Below are positions 59,411 through 64,000 of a stretch of DNA of 64,000 nt, one piece after another. The notes beneath the pieces were generated by a model, which worked only from the letters and a program-made list of their open reading frames with translations, was not told the origin of the DNA and searched no databases. The position numbers and the translations under genes were made by a program. The stretch is from the NCBI RefSeq assembly GCF_041381155.1, contig NC_091144.1:36791571-36855570 (forward strand), in the 5' to 3' direction. The stretch comes from Argopecten irradians (Eukaryota > Mollusca > Bivalvia > Pectinida > Pectinidae). Every line of letters starts with the position of its first letter. Position 1 is the first letter of the stretch.

Positions 59411-61136
59411 TGTATATAGCCACCTTTTTGCTGGTAGGATTTTTGTTCATGATACTACAGGGTAACAAATGTAACCGACGAAAACTCCTAGAAAGAAATA
59501 ATAATGTATCAGCATTACTATAATAAGTTTAAAACTGAAAGAGTAATCCGTCTACAAAACACACTGGTGTTGTTCCGTATAATATAGATGTTCTCTAGAC
59601 AGTTATTTTCAAGATACCCACCTTTTTTTTTTAGCTCAATACAGCACCAGATGAACTAATGAAAAAATTTAAAATACATTTTTAATCAATATGGTTATCT
59701 TTGATAAGGAACTTTCAGCAATTTTAAAGATGCTCCACCTTCGACAGAGCATAAACGATGCCCATCATTTGAACAATAACTGTTGTATAACTGTGTTTAT
59801 ATGTGTCTAATTTACACAAAAATGGAAATAAAAGAATTTGTTTTACTTTTGGTGCATGCACAATCAGTACTTAATTTCATACAGGACATAGTGCGACAGA
59901 ATTTTTTCTGGTCGCAATTAATTATTTTTAATATTTCTATCTTGAAGTAGAATTAGTAAATCAAAACTTTTTAATGGTGGTAATGGTGTAAAGTAGGTAA
60001 CTTTTGTACCTCAAGAAAAATACAAAATTGTCTGCTCCAGTTTTTGATAGTGAATAAAACCAACACCATTTGTCAGCAGTGGAGCATCTTTAAACAATTG
60101 CCTTTCTTCAACGCATCAACTATCTTCAAATTAGCAACAGAATTAAAATATTTTCCTGAACACAAACTCTTTTCAATGATACATAAAACTTATTATTGCA
60201 CAGTTTTTAGACAATTTTATATTTGTAGTAAATAATAGGCTACTTAAACATGGTACAATATAATTTGTATATACATGTATATGCTTTCATAGAGAGCTGT
60301 ATTACTGGTTATTTTCATAGAAAACATTACATAGTAAAGTTTGGTAAAAACATAACATTTTGACTAAAACACACAAGAACAGTTTGCTAGCACATTCTAA
60401 AAATAAACTCTAATTTGTATCTAAACTTCAAGGCTGCATGATAACACTTTTATTAGCAATACAGATATCAAGTTAAAGATTGTTTTATAAATCAGTCTGT
60501 TTTATATCATATCTCTCCTTACTGTCATTCTGAACTTTTGTTTAAAACACTGTATTCAGCCCCAAAAGCGCCCCTCCCCCTTTTTGAGGCCTAAATTCAT
60601 ACCTTGAATTAAAATAGGAAAACTGTGCAAGTTTCTTTATCTGGTTTCTTATCCAAATTGATTAATGGCTTCCTTTCTGCGATAATTTTTATAAATGGGT
60701 AGTCTTAATTTTGATTAATGGCTTCCTTTCTGCAATAATTTTTATGAATTTGGCTCTATTAAGCGCCCCTTATTTTTTTCAATTTTTAAGTTCCCTGTGC
60801 GTTTATTAGGTCAAATAGTAAAGTATTATCAAATCACTCAACCATATCGTCAGTATGTAACGCCTTCCTTATCAGGTCTATTGAGGTGAAATATGCACAA
60901 TGGTTTTATAATAATCCATGAGGAATTTTCCGTGGTGTATCAATCTTAAAATTTGGTCCTACAAAACCACAAAAGATAAAATATTTATCCACATTTCCTT
61001 TCATAATCATCTGATTCAAAAATATACAGTAAATAATTTACATGAATTTCCGAGAAATTCTGATGAAAATTTCTACGACCAAAATCATGGACTTGTTAAT
61101 CTTTAATGTAAGGTAATGAGCTATACCCCAACTTTG
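59411..61136. other. AT-rich stretch without visible gene
   Basis: A direct repeat 'ttgattaatggcttcctttc' + 'tgc.ataatttttat' occurs at about 60658 and 60712. Nothing else is supported. Confidence 0.4.
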
Positions 61137-61191
61137 CTACTCCAGGGGTTAGTATCACTGACATTATATCCACCCCTGGAGTATCAAGGAT
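61137..61191. repeat. Solo terminal hairpin of MITE family A
   Basis: 'ctactccaggggttagtatc' is mirrored by 'ccacccctggagtatcaagg'. Confidence 0.75.
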
Positions 61192-61369
61192 CGCTATTCC
61201 TATGACAACAGCTAAACACTGTCCCATAGATTTAAAACTATTAATGTAAACACTGGCCCACATAACTACCAACATATGTGGTATTCATTTCTCCGATTCC
61301 ACTACAACAAAGATAATTTTGAATCGTTTGAATTTGATATTTAGCAGAGATGCATCTCGAGAAAGTTAC

Positions 61370-63068
61370 TTCTACTCTGTAGAACGGGACCCCATGGGTT
61401 CCTAACAGCGGAGTCGTCGTGAGTTGATGGTTTTTCATCAGAGACATTAGGATGTTCCTTTGCTGGAGGCTGATGGGAGAACTGGTGACGGTGAGGCCCA
61501 TCTTTTCTTTCACAACATCTACGAACATAAAATAATAAACTAAAACAAGCATTAAATCTTCTTTAATCGTGAATTAGTCTTTGTTTTAACATTATACTAG
61601 GGTCTATTATTTATATGCATCCATTGATGATCCTCGATGTTCCTGGGTTTGCAATCACTGTCGTTATATCTATCCCTAGAATATGTCATAGCAAAACTGA
61701 AGGCTCTGAGTATGACAACAGATGAACAGGTAGCTTGGTCCTTTGGAGTACACCAAAGAATCAACCGTTTAGATTTGGGAATTTTTCTCTGTCTAATCTT
61801 CAAAGGAAGTATCTGCAGGCCTACATTTGGTCAGATTCTTATGAACTGCCTTCAGTTTTACTGTGACACAGTCCAGGGGTGGATAAAACGACAGTGATAA
61901 TAACCCCTGGAACATTGAGGGTCTTTTTTCTGCTATACACTACAGCATTTCAACAACAGATTAAAACTGTGGGCATTTTCTGTCCCAAAACATTGATAAT
62001 CAACTTAAACTGAAATATGTCACGTGCAGGGATTTATCAGACATGATTCGCAGCAGAAGATGAGAAACAAACAATCTAAATCACTACTTTGATTTTCAAA
62101 ATTAGAACCATTGAATTACATATCAATCAACTCAGAAGTTTAGCGTTCCTGGATTACTGTAAACTAATTCGCAACAACTTACTTTTGTGTTACAATGTCT
62201 AACAATTGTGATTTAAGTCATAACTATATTATCATTGTGAAGTTGTAAACGGTCAGTTCTCTTCTACATCTTTACTCAGAGTATTTTCATAACGATTAAT
62301 TTTTTGGAGTTTCTAATCTACAGTGAAAAAAGCTAAATTAGTTAAATAATTTGTTCCTAGTCTATGTTTTCTATACAGTAAACGAAGTTAATATTTTCAA
62401 GTATTCAATTTCATGAATAGGATGGGTAAACATTTTGCTGTCATTAATTCCACAATAATGATATGGGTTAACTTTTTTGCAACTAGTACTATACTAACAC
62501 ACAAGGGAAATTTTCACATAACATTGTCCTTCCCATATATATCGTAAATGCCGCCCCACCCCCCTCCCCCTTGCATAAATTTCCATAATTACTTTAGGCC
62601 AAAAAAACCTATATGCATGTTTCAGGATACATGACTGAAAAAAATAGGGTAGGTCGGTCGGGAACTTATTTATTTTTATATTTTATTTTTTTAGGAGAGG
62701 TTGGGGAGGGGTTGAGTTGCTTTAATTACTACATTACAAAGTAATTTGTCTTTCAGGCTTTAGGCTGGCTAGAAGTCTTTTATTTCTCATTACCATAATT
62801 GAACTTTATCTGGATAAACTTAAAGCCAGCGTAAAAATCTTAATTGAAAACTTCACACACTACATTTTTGTTTTGAAAAAGTGTTATAAAATAGGTAGGG
62901 TCGGAGGTAAAAACTAGGGTAGGTAGGGGTACCTGAAACATACAAATTTTTTTTTGAGGCCTTAGATAAAATGTACTGGTATATACATGTATATTACCTT
63001 TCTGGTGTTACCCCGTCACACTCTGCACACATATCTTTGACCATTTTGATGGGGAACAGGCGCCAACG
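61370..63068 (-). CDS. Two candidate exons of an unidentified gene (partial)
   Basis: Exon a 63068-62998 (acceptor 'tacag', donor 'gtaata') encodes RWRLFPIKMVKDMCAECDGV then TPE and a split Arg. Exon b 61518-61370 (acceptor 'ttcgtag', donor 'gtaact') continues in phase for about 49 codons with a polar, His/Pro/Ser-rich sequence that includes HPNVSDEKPSTHDDSAVRNP. Codon use in both is less AT-rich than the surroundings. I do not recognise the protein. MKDMCAEC-like strings occur near the N-terminus of the phosphatase FCP1/CTDP1, but the flanks do not fit, so I give no name. Exon b also reads open in another frame. Both may be chance. Confidence 0.25.
61629..61923. repeat. MITE family A copy (61.6 kb)
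   Basis: Left 'atcctcgatgttcctgggtt' with 'gcaatcactgtcgttatatc'; right 'gtccaggggtggataaaacg' with 'acagtgataataacccctgg'. The inside shares 'aaaactgaaggc' with the copies at 51054 and 21333. Confidence 0.75.
62593..62966. mobile_element. MITE family E, full copy
   Basis: About 370 bp with inverted ends 'tttaggccaaaaaaacctat...atgcatgtttcagg' and 'cctgaaacatacaaattttt...ttttgaggcctta'. An inverted, split copy is at 15876-16632. Confidence 0.75.
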
Positions 63069-63332
63069 CTGTACTGTAATGTACTGGAAGCTGTGTCACA
63101 CTTCTAAAGCTGAACTTGGTGTTGTTGATCTTACTGCTGTATTAAAGTGGTCATGTGATTTCAAGCACTGCCAATTCTTGCAATTATGCCTCTTATTAGA
63201 TAGATTTCTGGATTCTGCAGGATAAAACAGATGTCATAAGCACACACATAAAATGCAAAACCTAACTGCAACTGGAGTAGAATTCATTTGACTTCTATTA
63301 AGCATTTTCTAATTCACAATATCATATAACAA

Positions 63333-64000
63333 CAGCGGCGTAGCTAGGTTTGGATAGGCCTGCATGCCTGGTGGTACAGGGGTGCTCAGGGTCCTGGGGC
63401 GAAGCCCTCCAGAAGCAGACGGGAACTTGTTACAATGTAGTAACCATTTTACTCCAATGGTTAAATCGAGGTTACAATATTTAGTTGATAACCATGCAGA
63501 ACTATACACAAAATTAGAACAGTGTTGATTTTTTATAATCGTACTATACTAGACTCCCCTGACAAGTGCTCGAACAAAAAACACGGATTTTTGTCTGTAA
63601 AAATCAAAATAGTAAGCAATGGGAGAATTTTGTGTTATTTCAACTGATGAAAAACTTATGGCGAGTATTTTAAACAAAATTGAAATTAAGTTTACGTGTT
63701 GGTTTGTTTATGAGAGCCAGTCAAAGACCACTGTCAAAATGGCGTAAATTGCGTAAGAAGGGACCAGTCCACGACCACCTCAATAAAAAAAATTAAACAT
63801 AGTATTTATAACCTATTTTTCTACCTATTCTGTTCTAATTCTAACAATTACAACAACAAAAAATATTTTCTAAATCAACAATCTGTTCTTATTCGACAAA
63901 AATAAAAGTCAACTATTTCGTGAGTAGACATCGAAAATCATGGATTAAGACACGTTTTAACGGGGCGGGAAGTGAACTAAAATTGAAAAATTCACTTTGG
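63333..64000. mobile_element. hAT-like element, inverted second copy, cut by window end
   Basis: Starts CAGCGGCGTAGCTAGG and matches the reverse complement of about 20370-21095 along its length: 'gacaagtgctcgaacaaaaa', 'gtcaaagaccactgtcaaaa', 'cgttttaacggggcgggaag'. The other end lies outside the window. Confidence 0.75.

Overview
This window is nuclear DNA of an animal, most likely a bivalve mollusc. The genes are split into many short exons with GT-AG introns, the sequence is AT-rich, and the introns and gaps are full of small palindromic (MITE-like) repeats, tRNA-derived SINEs and worn-out LINEs. Repeats with 'aacaagaggccca' and 'agctcacctggcc' ends are, from memory, common in bivalve genomes; that placement is inference. 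Nothing here looks bacterial, organellar or viral.

Layout. Positions 1-2988 (+) hold the 3' four exons of the NF-YA gene, a CCAAT-binding transcription factor subunit. After a convergent gap, 5875-17136 (-) is a complete 14-exon O-GlcNAcase gene (OGA, 854 aa by my splice model). Positions 17137-22325 are gene-free and hold several repeat families, an RT relic and a hAT-like element. Positions 22326-23940 (+) encode a two-exon DHHC palmitoyltransferase (341 aa). Positions 25530-52153 (+) are a complete 25-exon kinesin-5 gene (KIF11/Eg5, 1045 aa), with large introns rich in MITEs, a LINE relic and hammerhead-ribozyme-like motifs. Positions 52154-64000 are mostly KIF11 3' UTR, satellites and repeats. 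Two candidate minus-strand exons of an unidentified gene lie near 61.4-63.1 kb, and an inverted second copy of the hAT-like element is cut by the window end.

All splice junctions given were read by eye. Each one keeps reading phase across the joined exons, and the joined proteins align end to end with what is known of the families, so the three main gene models are strong. UTR limits, promoters and repeat borders are approximate.

The genes do not form a pathway. One possible link is that the KIF11 upstream region carries a full-consensus NF-Y site and CHR-like motifs, the arrangement typical of G2/M genes, while NF-YA lies 22 kb upstream. The most unusual observations are two near-complete hammerhead cores with a self-complementary stem III in KIF11 introns, a tandem array built from the terminal repeat of a MITE, a possible alternative last exon that would give a short OGA, and a duplication that copies an OGA splice donor.
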